A stretch of 64,000 nt of DNA, taken from positions 372,001 through 436,000 of the forward strand of contig CBDANB010000007.1 of the NCBI GenBank assembly GCA_965197395.1, read 5' to 3'. Shown here piece by piece: positions 17,032 through 25,143 of this stretch. Both the position numbers and the translations under genes were made by a program. The number at the start of each line of letters is the position of its first letter. Position 1 is the first letter of the stretch. Under the pieces are notes generated by a model, which was not told the origin of the DNA, did no database searches, and was given only the letters and a program-made list of their open reading frames with translations. Source of the DNA: CAZYFH01 sp965197395. Its GTDB lineage: Bacteria > Acidobacteriota > Vicinamibacteria > Vicinamibacterales > UBA8438.

Positions 17032-17754
17032 TCACGCCGGCAACGGCGGCATCCGCAGACCCGGGGTCGCGAACATCATCTCGGTAATGGCCTTGATGCT
17101 CCGATTGCCGTACCGGAACGGCACGATGAGCCGCAACGGGGCGCCGTGCCGCGGCGGGATCGGTCGATCGTTCATCAACCAGGCGAGCAGGACCTGCGGA
17201 TGACGCAGCGTGGCGACCGGCTCGTCGGTGTAGAAACGATCGGACGCGATGAACCGGACGTAGTGCGCCTCCGGAATGAGACCGAGCATGTCGGCGAAGT
17301 CGCTGAAGCGGACGCCGGTCCACTTGACGATGCCGCGCGGGTTGGGCGCGCCGCACTGGAGGAGAAACGTCCGGGACACGCTCGGGAGCGTCTCCAGATC
17401 CGAAAACCGCAACGTGCCGGTACGGCGCGCGAGCCCGCGCGTGTCCACCTTGATCTGCATCGCCCGGTAGTCGTACTCGATCTCGGGCGTCTGGCGTCCC
17501 TGGGTACGCCACATCAGCGGGTCGGTGATGGGCCCGGCAGCGCTCTCCGGATGCTCCGGCGCCGATCCATCGGCGTTGAGGGGGAGCGGGGCCGGAAATC
17601 CTTCGCGCAGCGGCCGTTCCACGAGCTCATCGGGCCAGTCCTCTTGCGCCTGCCCGGTCGCCGCCCGCAGGCTCCCCGGTCGCACCACGCCGAGCGACAA
17701 ACCGGCCACCGCCGATCCCGAGAGGGCGAGCGCCTTGCGTCGTGTGAAAGTCAT
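17032..17754 (-). CDS. TAT-exported sulfite-oxidase-fold molybdopterin protein (short)
   Basis: 240 residues with a twin-arginine signal (TRRKALALSGSAVAGLSLG). It carries only the oxidoreductase molybdopterin-binding domain: strand-rich YRAMQIKVDTRGL, LETLPSVSRTFLLQCGAPNP with the candidate Mo-ligating Cys, KWTGVRFSDF, and LAWLMNDRPIPPRHGAPLRL. It lacks the dimerisation domain of full sulfite oxidases (about 390-440 residues elsewhere in this window), so it resembles the MsrP/YedY size class. The substrate is unknown; MsrP repairs oxidised periplasmic methionines, but no MsrQ partner adjoins. Confidence 0.8.
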   Translation of the reverse strand: MTFTRRKALALSGSAVAGLSLGVVRPGSLRAATGQAQEDWPDELVERPLREGFPAPLPLNADGSAPEHPESAAGPITDPLMWRTQGRQTPEIEYDYRAMQIKVDTRGLARRTGTLRFSDLETLPSVSRTFLLQCGAPNPRGIVKWTGVRFSDFADMLGLIPEAHYVRFIASDRFYTDEPVATLRHPQVLLAWLMNDRPIPPRHGAPLRLIVPFRYGNRSIKAITEMMFATPGLRMPPLPA

Positions 17755-17856
17755 CGCGGCACCTCGGCACCGATTATAAGCGCCTGGCGGGTTGCCGGCG
17801 TCGATTATGCTACTGTCCCGAGCCAGGGCACGGATCCGAGGAAGACCGGGACACTT

Positions 17857-18171
17857 GTGGAGCGCAACGCCAGGTTCTTCGTTGGCCAGATCGTCCACCA
17901 CCGGAAGTTCGACTACCGGGGTGTCGTGTTCGACGCCGATGCCACCTTTCAGGGGTCGAACGAGTGGTACGACACGGTCGCCCGCTCGCGCCCGCCCAAG
18001 GATCAGCCGTGGTACCACGTGCTCGTCGACGGCGCAGCCCACACCACCTACGTGGCCGAGCGCCATCTCGAGCCCGATGACCGTAGTGACCCGGTCGACC
18101 ATCCCCTACTCGGTCAGCTGTGCGGCGAGTTCCGCGAGGGGCGTTATGCCCCGAAACATGCACTCCAGTAG
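17857..18171 (+). CDS. hspQ: Heat shock protein HspQ / YccV-like hemimethylated-DNA-binding domain
   Basis: 104 residues, nearly all one YccV/HspQ domain: FFVGQIVHHRKFDYRGVVFD, the conserved NEWYDTVARSRPPKDQPWYH and HTTYVAERHLEPD. In enterobacteria HspQ is a small cytosolic protein that promotes DnaA turnover and adapts Lon; the domain also occurs in eukaryotic F-box proteins. GTG at 17857 is the best start. Its 3' end overlaps the next lipoprotein gene by 26 nt, so the pair is probably co-transcribed although functionally unrelated on current knowledge. Confidence 0.85.
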   Translation: MERNARFFVGQIVHHRKFDYRGVVFDADATFQGSNEWYDTVARSRPPKDQPWYHVLVDGAAHTTYVAERHLEPDDRSDPVDHPLLGQLCGEFREGRYAPKHALQ

Positions 18172-19333
18172 CGGGCTGTTTCCCCGCAGCGCGAACAGCC
18201 CACGAACAGGGGCGCAATGCCTGGTCGTCGTGACGGCGCTCGTGATAACCGCGTGCGCCGGCGCGGGGGCGCCGGTGGACGAGCGACCGGACCCCGTTGC
18301 CCCCACGGCAGCGACCGAGCCATCCTCGACGCCACGGTTCCGCGTCGACCCGTTCTGGGCGCGCGAGCTGCCCAACGACTGGATCCTGGGCCAGGTCTCC
18401 GGCGTCGCGGTGGACGACCGGGATCACGTCTGGATCGTGCACAGACCAGGCACACTCGACGCTCGACAGCGTGGCGAGGAGGGTATGTGCTGCGTGCCGG
18501 CCCCGCCGGTGATCGAGTTCGACCCGGACGGTGAGGTCGTGCGGGGCTGGGGGGGACCGGGCGACGAGTTTGACTGGCCCCAAAGCGAGCACGGCATCCA
18601 CGTCGACCCGCAGGGACACGTCTGGGTCGCGGGGAACGGCGCCGACGACGCCCACGTGCTGAAGTTCACCGGCGATGGCGAGTTCCTCCTGCAGATCGGA
18701 CGGGCGGGCGGCAGCGGTGGCAGCAACGACACGGAGAATCTGGGTCGCCCGGCATCCATCGCAGTCGACCCATCCGCGAACGAGGTGTATATCGCGGACG
18801 GCTACGGCAACCGCCGCATGGTGGTGTACGACGCCGACTCCGGAGCGTACAAACGCCATTGGGGCGCCTACGGGGAACGACCTGACGATCGGGAGCTACC
18901 GCCATACGACCCGGACGCGGACCCGATCCGACACTTCCGCAGTCCGGTGCACGGCGTGGCCATCGCCGGGGACGGGCTCATCTACGTGGCCGACCGGACA
19001 AACAACCGAGTGCAGGTGTTCCAGAAGGACGGACAGTTCGTGACCGAGGCCTTCGTGCGGACGGAGACGCTCGGGAGCGGCTCCGTCTCGGGTGTCACGT
19101 TGTCAGAGGACCCGGACCAGCGCTGGCTCTTCATCCCTGACGGCACCAACAACGTCGTCTGGATCCTCGACCGGGCGTCGCTGTCCGTCGTCGATCATTT
19201 CGGCCGGCTCGGCAAGAACGCCGGTCACTTCTACCGGTTGCACAATCTCGCCATCGACTCGCGCGGCAATCTCTACACGACCGAGGTCAACGTCGGGCAG
19301 CGTCTGCAGAAGTTCGACCGACTCGGAGGATAG
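18146..19333 (+). CDS. NHL-repeat six-bladed beta-propeller lipoprotein
   Basis: 395 residues. A basic n-region and hydrophobic core end at VITAC, a plausible lipobox, followed by an Ala/Pro/Asp linker, so the protein is likely membrane-tethered in the periplasm. The propeller starts at FRVDPFWARELPNDWILGQ, and repeated blades follow, including GVAVDDRDHVWIVHRPG, GIHVDPQGHVWVAGNG, IAVDPSANEVYIADGYGNRR, GVAIAGDGLIYVADRTNNRV and NLAIDSRGNLYTTEVN. ATG 18146 follows GAGGGG at good spacing, inside the end of hspQ. NHL propellers of this group are often annotated as peptidyl-alpha-hydroxyglycine amidating-lyase-like; activity is unproven. Confidence 0.85.
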   Translation: MPRNMHSSSGLFPRSANSPRTGAQCLVVVTALVITACAGAGAPVDERPDPVAPTAATEPSSTPRFRVDPFWARELPNDWILGQVSGVAVDDRDHVWIVHRPGTLDARQRGEEGMCCVPAPPVIEFDPDGEVVRGWGGPGDEFDWPQSEHGIHVDPQGHVWVAGNGADDAHVLKFTGDGEFLLQIGRAGGSGGSNDTENLGRPASIAVDPSANEVYIADGYGNRRMVVYDADSGAYKRHWGAYGERPDDRELPPYDPDADPIRHFRSPVHGVAIAGDGLIYVADRTNNRVQVFQKDGQFVTEAFVRTETLGSGSVSGVTLSEDPDQRWLFIPDGTNNVVWILDRASLSVVDHFGRLGKNAGHFYRLHNLAIDSRGNLYTTEVNVGQRLQKFDRLGG

Positions 19334-19422
19334 GCCTGTCCGCCGCACAACGAGCGCGCCGGGAGACACGGCGACGGACCGGTGCCGCGGATACGCGCGC
19401 CCCGGCATCCGGGCATCGGGTA

Positions 19423-20919
19423 TTGGGCGTTCCGCTCGCGCTGACCGCCGTCATCCTCCTACTCTCGTTCGTCCCGCGCATCCAGGCCAGCCCGCTGCTC
19501 GCGCGGTCGTTTTGGGGCGCCGCGCTGGCGCTCCTCGTCTGGAACGCCGCGCTCTTCGTCCGAGCGCGACGGGCCTCCGAGCGGCCATTGCTCCGCGTGG
19601 AGCTGCGTCCACAGCACTATGTCCAAGCCGCCGCACAGCTGGCCGTGTTCGCGTACTGGGGCTGGTATTGGCGGCCCGTTTACGACCACGCCTGGTTGCT
19701 GCTCGCCCAACTCGCGTTCGCCTACGCCTTCGACATGCTGCTGGCCTGGTCGCGACGCGAGACCTACGTGGTTGGCTTCGGTCCATTCCCCATCATCTTC
19801 AGCACGAACTTGTTTCTCTGGTTCAGGGACGACTGGTTCGCGCTGCAGTTCCTGATGATCGCGGTCGGGTTTCTCGGCAAGGCCTTCGTGCAGTGGCAGC
19901 GCGACGGTCGACGGACACACATCTTCAACCCCTCGGCGTTTTCACTTGGGTTGTGCTCGCTCGTGCTGATCGCCACCGGCACGACCGACATCACCCGGGG
20001 CCAGGACATTGCGACCACGTTGACGCTCGCACCGGACATCTACCTCTTCCTCTTCCTCGTCGGTCTGGTCGTCATGTACTTCTTCTCGATCACGCTCGTG
20101 GCCGGCTGCGCGGCCGTGGCGCTGTTCAGCTTGAGCGCGCTGTATGGCGCGGCGACGGGCGTGCCCTACTTCGTCGACTCGGAGATCCCGACGGCAGTCT
20201 TTCTCGGCCTGCATCTCCTCGTGACGGATCCGTCCACCTCGCCACGGACGCCGCTCGGCAAGACCATCTTTGGCGTGCTCTATGGCCTGGGCGTCTTCGG
20301 CCTCTACGCGCTCCTCGGCGCCCTCGGCGCCCCGACGTTCTACGACAAGCTCCTCTGCGTGCCGCTCCTCAACCTGAGCGTGACGCGCATCGACCGCCTG
20401 GTCAGCGCGATCCCATCCCTTCCGCGGTGGCCGGCGTGGGCGCCCCGGCGCGCCAACCTCGCGCACATGGCGATCTGGGTGGTGTTCTTCGGCGCGATGA
20501 CGGCCATCGGCGCGACGGACGGCACGCATCGTGGGGATACGGTGCCGTTCTGGCAACAGGCGTGCGCGGATGACCGCCGCGGCGCGTGCGAGCGCCTCCT
20601 CGACATCGAATCCGCCTATTGCGGCGACAATGCCGGCTGGGCGTGCAACGAGCTCGGCGCCCAGTACACGGAAGGATCGATCACGGAAGCCGATGACGAA
20701 CGCGCGCGCGGGTTCTTCGCGCGCGCCTGTGAGCTCCGGTTCCAGGCCGCGTGTGTCAACCTCTTGGACACGGAGATCGTGGCGCGCGCCGACCCGAAGC
20801 TGCTCGACTTGCGGTTGCTGCTCCGTGAAGGTGGCCGCAACCTGATGGACCTGCCGGAACCAGACCTCTACGCGCGGGCGTGCGCCCACGGGTGGACCTA
20901 CGCATGCGACTCACAGTAA
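19423..20919 (+). CDS. RnfD/NqrB-like membrane protein with Cys-rich Sel1-like C-terminal tail
   Basis: 498 residues as read from TTG 19423. The first ~350 residues contain about nine or ten membrane segments. FNPSAFSLGL and LLVTDPSTSPRTPLGK recall the RnfD/NqrB family, in which FMN is attached to a Thr of a related DxxT/S motif. The last ~110 residues form a soluble Cys-rich tail (ACADDRRGACERLLDIE, YCGDNAGWACNELGAQYTEG, ACELRFQAACVNLLD) that looks like Sel1/TPR-type repeats. Another in-frame start, CTG 19336, has GGAGGA 5 nt upstream and would add 29 residues. No other Rnf/Nqr subunits are adjacent. It overlaps the FGE-like gene by 16 nt. Confidence 0.75.
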   Translation: MGVPLALTAVILLLSFVPRIQASPLLARSFWGAALALLVWNAALFVRARRASERPLLRVELRPQHYVQAAAQLAVFAYWGWYWRPVYDHAWLLLAQLAFAYAFDMLLAWSRRETYVVGFGPFPIIFSTNLFLWFRDDWFALQFLMIAVGFLGKAFVQWQRDGRRTHIFNPSAFSLGLCSLVLIATGTTDITRGQDIATTLTLAPDIYLFLFLVGLVVMYFFSITLVAGCAAVALFSLSALYGAATGVPYFVDSEIPTAVFLGLHLLVTDPSTSPRTPLGKTIFGVLYGLGVFGLYALLGALGAPTFYDKLLCVPLLNLSVTRIDRLVSAIPSLPRWPAWAPRRANLAHMAIWVVFFGAMTAIGATDGTHRGDTVPFWQQACADDRRGACERLLDIESAYCGDNAGWACNELGAQYTEGSITEADDERARGFFARACELRFQAACVNLLDTEIVARADPKLLDLRLLLREGGRNLMDLPEPDLYARACAHGWTYACDSQ

Positions 20920-21821
20920 ACCTCGCGCGTGCGGTCGTGAGTCTCGGCATCGTCGCGTGCGTCGCCTGTGGGCCAGCGCCGGATACGGGCGCCGCGGACG
21001 CGGCCCTCGTGCCGATAGCCGCACCGGACGATCTCGACGGGTTTCGATCCGATGCGTGGTTTCTCCCGGACGACGCGCTCCTCGGGTTCGTCGAGATTCC
21101 CGCCGGCCCGTTTCGCATGGGCAGCGACCCCGCGGTCGACGCGCTCGCGTTCGAGAACGAACGATGGAATGACGCGCGTGCCCAGGGCAGCCTCGACCTG
21201 CCTGCGTTCTTCCTCGGCCGCTTCGAGGTCACCGTCGCGCAGTTCCGCGCCTTCGTCGATGCGACCGGTTTCGGGACCGATGACGCGGCGCTATGGGGAC
21301 CACCCACGCATCCAGTGACATCCGTGTCCTGGCCCGACGCCCTCGCCTACTGTCGATGGCTGGACGCGACGCTCCGGGACTGGCGCGACACGCCGCCACC
21401 ACTCGGCCGCCTGCTCCGTGATGGCTGGCGCGTCAGCCTGCCCAGCGAGGCGCAATGGGAGAAAGCCGCGCGCGGGACCGACGGCCGCGTCTACCCGTGG
21501 GGCAACACCCCAAGACGAGACGGGGCGAACTACAGCGGCAGCGGCACGCGAGCCGTCGGCGCCGCTCCATGCCCGGCATGCGCGTTCGGGCTCGCCGACA
21601 TGGGCGGCAACGTGTGGGAGTGGACGCGGAGCCCCTACCAGCCCTACCCCTACGACGAGACGAACGACCGTGCGGATCTCGGGGTGGACGCCCTCTGGGT
21701 GATGCGGGGCGGGTCGTACGCCGACAGCGCGCAGAACGTGCGGGCCGCGGTCCGCGGCGGCGGCGACCCGGGCGCCCGCCGCCCGTTCATGGGGTTCCGA
21801 ATAGCAATCTCGCGCTTCTGA
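20904..21821 (+). CDS. FGE/SUMF1-like lipoprotein (formylglycine-generating enzyme family)
   Basis: 305 residues with a lipoprotein-like signal (SLGIVACVACG). The sulfatase-modifying-factor domain is complete by landmarks: FVEIPAGPFRMGSDPAVDAL, FFLGRFEVTVAQFRAFV, HPVTSVSWPDALAYCRWLD, RVSLPSEAQWEKAARG, VYPWGN, LADMGGNVWEWTRSPY, VMRGGSYADSAQNVRAAVR, and a final MGFRIA. FGE enzymes convert sulfatase Cys to formylglycine; relatives include EgtB-like and PvdO-like proteins. The ATG lies 16 nt inside the upstream RnfD-like gene, so the two are coupled. No sulfatase is in the window, so the partner is unclear. Confidence 0.85.
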   Translation: MRLTVNLARAVVSLGIVACVACGPAPDTGAADAALVPIAAPDDLDGFRSDAWFLPDDALLGFVEIPAGPFRMGSDPAVDALAFENERWNDARAQGSLDLPAFFLGRFEVTVAQFRAFVDATGFGTDDAALWGPPTHPVTSVSWPDALAYCRWLDATLRDWRDTPPPLGRLLRDGWRVSLPSEAQWEKAARGTDGRVYPWGNTPRRDGANYSGSGTRAVGAAPCPACAFGLADMGGNVWEWTRSPYQPYPYDETNDRADLGVDALWVMRGGSYADSAQNVRAAVRGGGDPGARRPFMGFRIAISRF

Positions 21822-21865
21822 TCGCGACGCAGGGACGCGTCCGCCGACGCGGGACGTTCACTGCA

Positions 21866-23008
21866 CTAACGCGACCCCGGGTCCTGCGACTCGCCGCGAG
21901 CGTCGGCTTCGAGAATCCTCGCCCCGCCGAGAATCCCCTGGAACGAGTAGTTCGCCTCGTGGCAGGCGTACTCGTAGACGCGCGTGTCACTCGCCGGCCA
22001 GACATACTCGCCGCTCCACGGTGCGGACCAGATCGTCGGGTCGTCGACCGTGAACGAATAGAGGAGCGCATCGGCGTTGATGCGGGTGAAGCGCTCCACC
22101 ACGTGCAGGGTCCGAGACGCGCCGCTGAGCGCCGGCGTGTCGTTGAAGTTGGTCGTGTCGACCACCAGCGTATCGCCGTCCCAGCGACCCACCGAATCGC
22201 CCAGCCAGCTCCGGATCGCCGCCGGTGCATGCTCCTGGTTCATCCGGACGATGCGGGCATCGTGAACCATCTCCGCGAGGATCATCACGTGGTCCTCGGT
22301 CTGGACGATCTTCTTCAAGTTGTTGTAGAGGACCGGCAGCATCGGTGGACCGCCGACCGACCCAAACCCGAGCAGGCACCGCTCGGCGAGTGGACGAATC
22401 TCCGGGTCGTCGTAGGGACCCGGCGCGTCAGGACCGTTCTCGATCAGCCAGTAGGCAGTCCCGGTGTTCTCGCGGAAAAAACCCCGACGCGCGGCGGCGC
22501 GTTCCCGCGCCTGCTCGGTCATCGGTGGCCGGCGACCGTTGACCGGATCAGTGATGATCGACGTCCGCCACTCACCGTCGATCTGAAAGACACCCGTGCC
22601 GCGGTCGATCCAGAAGGTGTTGTAGCCTCCGACGTTGCCGGCGGCGCCGCCCGACCCATCGCCGCCCGCGGGGGGCGCCGCCCGATTCGGGTCGCTCTTA
22701 GCGATCTCGAAGTTCCCGCTCCGCTCGTCCGACCCGGACGGCGCAACGTTGAAGAGCGTTCTCAGCGCGGTGGAATCCGCCTCCACCGTCGCCGCCTCCT
22801 CGTCGGTGAGGATGAGCCGGTCGCCAAAGCCCTCCGGCCGCTGTAGCGGTGTCAGGGTGGCGGTGTCGTAGGTGCCTGACAGATCCGGACGCCCATCAGA
22901 CGTCCGCGGGATGGCGGGTTGCGCCTGGGCTCTCGGAGCCACAAGCATCAGCGTCATCGTCAGCGCCAGTCCAACGACCGAAGCGAGCGTCGGAATTCGG
23001 CTGCGCAT
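21866..23008 (-). CDS. Secreted protein of unknown function, PWGxPDLxGxWD family (copy 2)
   Basis: 380 residues with a signal peptide (ends APRAQAQ). It shares the family landmarks: RPDLSGTYDTATLTPLQRPE, NTFWIDRGTGVFQIDG, GRRPPMTEQARERA, ERCLLGFG, EMVHDARIVRMNQEH, GDSVGRWDGDTLVVDTTNF, TLHVVERFTRIN, FTVDDPTIWSAPWSGEYVWP and the tail YEYACHEANYSFQGILGGAR. It is ~80 residues longer than copy 1, owing to a Gly-rich insert (PPAGGDGSGGAAGNVGG). GGAGGG 4 nt before ATG 23008 decides the start. It follows copy 3 by 24 nt, so the two form a tandem operon. Confidence 0.75.
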   Translation of the reverse strand: MRSRIPTLASVVGLALTMTLMLVAPRAQAQPAIPRTSDGRPDLSGTYDTATLTPLQRPEGFGDRLILTDEEAATVEADSTALRTLFNVAPSGSDERSGNFEIAKSDPNRAAPPAGGDGSGGAAGNVGGYNTFWIDRGTGVFQIDGEWRTSIITDPVNGRRPPMTEQARERAAARRGFFRENTGTAYWLIENGPDAPGPYDDPEIRPLAERCLLGFGSVGGPPMLPVLYNNLKKIVQTEDHVMILAEMVHDARIVRMNQEHAPAAIRSWLGDSVGRWDGDTLVVDTTNFNDTPALSGASRTLHVVERFTRINADALLYSFTVDDPTIWSAPWSGEYVWPASDTRVYEYACHEANYSFQGILGGARILEADARGESQDPGSR

Positions 23009-23032
23009 CACACCCTCCATCGTCTTCGCCAT

Positions 23033-24052
23033 CTATCGCTGTCCGGACGCCGCATCGGCGGCCGCCTCTTGCTCGCGCGCGCCCGCGAGGATGTTATAGA
23101 GGCCGTAGTTGCCCTCATGGCAGGCGTACTCGTAGAGCGGATACTCGCTCTTGACCATCGGAATCCGATACGACCACGGCTCGGCCCAGGCGCCCGGATC
23201 TTCGACCGTGACGTCGTACATCAGCGTCCCGTCGTTCACGCGCGTGAAACGTTCGATCAGCCGCAGGCGCGGGGTGGTCACGCCACCGCGAAAGCTCGTC
23301 TCGCGGAGGAGGTTCGTGGTCTCGACGACCAGTGTCTCCCCGTCCCACCGACCACGCGAATCGCCCATCCACTGACGGACGTGATCCGGCAGATGAGGCT
23401 GGCCGTCGAGCGGGACGACACGCGCACTGTGCACCATTTCGTTCAGCAGCACGACGTAGTCGGGGGTCTGGACGAGCTGGACGTTCTGGTTGTAGCCTCC
23501 CGGCGTCATCGGCGGGCCGGAATTGAAGCCGAGAATGCAGCGGACGGCGAACATGCCTGGGCCCAGGTCTTCCACGAACCCCCCGTAGGTCGGCGAGTGC
23601 CGGTTGACGCCTTCGCGCCGTGCACGGGCCGCGTCTCGCTTGGCATCCGCCTCGGGCGTCAGGGCCGGGACCCGCCCAGTCGGGGGATCGACGACCAGCG
23701 ACGTCTGGTTGGTCGCGCTGACGCTGTCGCCGGGATCGAACCAGAACTGGTTGTAGTTGCCGACGATATCCGCCGGCTCCTGGTCATCGCGCACGGCGAA
23801 CGCGGCGAGCCGATCGGCCTCGTACTGCGCGGCCTCCTCCTCGGTGAAGAACGCCTGGTCCGACAGGTCCTCCGGTCGCTCGAACGGCGTCAGCGTCCGA
23901 AAATCCCACACCCCGTTGAGATCGGGTGCGCCCCACGCGGTCCGAGGCGCCTCGGCCTGGGCGCCGCCCTGGGCGTGCGCGGCGCCCGGCAGCACGACGA
24001 GTGACACGGTCACGACCACGGCCGCCGAGAACAGCGGGAATCGATCGGTCAT
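23033..24052 (-). CDS. Secreted protein of unknown function, PWGxPDLxGxWD family (copy 3)
   Basis: 339 residues with a signal peptide (ends GAAHAQ). Landmarks are PRTAWGAPDLNGVWDFRTLT, ERPEDLSDQAFFTEEEAAQY, NYNQFWFDPGDSV, GRVPALTPEADAKRDA, VRCILGFNSGPPMTPGGYNQ, EMVHSARVVPLDGQPHLP, GDSRGRWDGETLVVETTN, LIERFTRV, and the tail YEYACHEGNYGLYNILAGAR. GGAGG 6 nt upstream of ATG 24052 supports the start. It is the first gene of a two-gene tandem with copy 2. Function, including any ligand of the invariant ACHEGN motif, is unknown. Confidence 0.75.
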   Translation of the reverse strand: MTDRFPLFSAAVVVTVSLVVLPGAAHAQGGAQAEAPRTAWGAPDLNGVWDFRTLTPFERPEDLSDQAFFTEEEAAQYEADRLAAFAVRDDQEPADIVGNYNQFWFDPGDSVSATNQTSLVVDPPTGRVPALTPEADAKRDAARARREGVNRHSPTYGGFVEDLGPGMFAVRCILGFNSGPPMTPGGYNQNVQLVQTPDYVVLLNEMVHSARVVPLDGQPHLPDHVRQWMGDSRGRWDGETLVVETTNLLRETSFRGGVTTPRLRLIERFTRVNDGTLMYDVTVEDPGAWAEPWSYRIPMVKSEYPLYEYACHEGNYGLYNILAGAREQEAAADAASGQR

Positions 24053-24163
24053 CTGGGACCTCCGTGCGGGTTGGACATTCAAGGACGTGCCCATACTACC
24101 GCGAAGGGTCGGGGTTGCGAAACGCGAGGCGGCCGCCCCCTGCGCGGCGCGCGAATCCACCGT

Positions 24164-24575
24164 TCAGGCCCACCCGGCGAGTCGGTCGAGCGGCACGTCG
24201 CGCCGCTCAGGACGCGCTTGGAGCCCGGCATGGAGAAACTGGTGCATCTCGTCGCTCACCCCCGAACCGATCTGCGTGGCCGGCGGTAGGACGAACCTCT
24301 CTTTCTCCCTGGTGATCGCGTCAAGCTCGGACGACGTGACCGTCGGGCTGCCGACCAGCGCTTCATAGGCCACATTGGCGAGCCCATACAGGTCGACCCG
24401 GTGGTCGGCCGGCCCGAACGCGAGCTGCTCAGGGCCATGTAGCGCGGCGTGGCGACACATGAGAGCGTGGGCGAGGGGCGCTCGGACAGCGCCGCCCACG
24501 CATCTCCCGCCGTAGGTGCTGTGTTCACGGCCTCGGGTGTCTCCTCCGGTTCGCCGAACCGCGCAAGTGTACCCG
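24164..24575 (-). pseudogene. Ser/Thr protein kinase C-lobe remnant, frameshifted
   Basis: The minus strand encodes the end of an activation segment and C-lobe of an STPK. LARFGEPEETPEA, LSERPSPTLSCVATPRYMA appear in one frame, then EQLAFGPADHRVDLYGLANV, YEALVGS, FVLPPATQIGSGVSDEMHQF and LQARPERRD in another. Restoring one C at about 24432-24435 (ATGGCCCTGAG to ATGGCCCCTGAG) rejoins the frames as TPRYMAPEQLAFGP, the canonical APE motif. No kinase N-lobe or catalytic loop lies upstream, where the VOC gene stands. This is a truncated, frameshifted fossil filling most of the 24053-24588 gap. Confidence 0.7.
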
Positions 24576-24588
24576 CAACCGTTCCCCG

Positions 24589-25143
24589 CTACTCTCGACC
24601 ACCGTCGCGTCTCCGACGGAGATTCACACCGGACGTCCCGTTCCCGAACGGCAGGATCCCGCGACGGAACAGCCACCCGCTCAGCGGGAGCCAGCCGACC
24701 ACGTAGTACATCCACCCGAGGTCCATCAGCTCGATGAGGTTGCCGTCCGGGTCCCTGGCAAAGAAGAACGTCTGCCCGTTGGGGGAGCGCTCCGGTGTCG
24801 AGACGCACTCGACACCCTGCCGCAACAGGTAGTCGTACCACCGCTCCGTGTTCCGGATGTTGAACGAGATGTGCGTGAGGCCGACGCGATTCCAGGGGAC
24901 CTCGACGGGTGCCTGATTCGGCAGGAACCCGAAAACCTCGATCACGGCGCCGCCGGGCACGCGGATCCAGCCGATCTTGCAGCTCGGCTGATCGGCGTCG
25001 ACACCAAAGAACGCGCGGACCCGTTCCGGCGGCGCCTCCGAGACGCCGACCAGCGGGCACCCGAAGACGTCCCAGTAGAACTGCGCGGCCTTGTTGAAAT
25101 CCGACACGGTGATGCCGCAATGGCTGAACGAACGCGCTCTCAT
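24589..25143 (-). CDS. VOC/glyoxalase-superfamily protein with hydrophobic C-terminal segment
   Basis: 184 residues. One VOC domain spans ~1-142: SFSHCGITVSDFNKAAQFYW, VIEVFGFLPNQ, VGLTHISFNIRNTERWYDYL and FFFARDPDGNLIELMDLG. The His and Glu positions fit a bidentate metal site as in glyoxalase I or ring-cleavage dioxygenases. The last ~40 residues (WMYYVVGWLPLSGWLFRRGI) are hydrophobic and may peripherally bind membrane. The ATG overlaps the GMC gene stop (ATGA), so it is the third gene of the Gfo/GMC/VOC operon and probably acts in the same catabolic route. Confidence 0.85.
   Translation of the reverse strand: MRARSFSHCGITVSDFNKAAQFYWDVFGCPLVGVSEAPPERVRAFFGVDADQPSCKIGWIRVPGGAVIEVFGFLPNQAPVEVPWNRVGLTHISFNIRNTERWYDYLLRQGVECVSTPERSPNGQTFFFARDPDGNLIELMDLGWMYYVVGWLPLSGWLFRRGILPFGNGTSGVNLRRRRDGGRE

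Noticed and set aside
16927..17850. A long plus-strand frame fused ahead of hspQ.
   Set aside because: The upstream part is antisense to the beta-lactamase-like and Mo-enzyme genes; only the final 104 codons match HspQ.
19423..20919. Assignment as a genuine Rnf or Nqr complex subunit.
   Set aside because: No other complex genes are adjacent, and the FMN-binding Thr motif is only approximate.
22905..24004. Long plus-strand open frames opposite the PWGxPDLxGxWD genes.
   Set aside because: They are antisense to well-supported genes, arise from GC-rich codon bias and show no domain or signal sequence.
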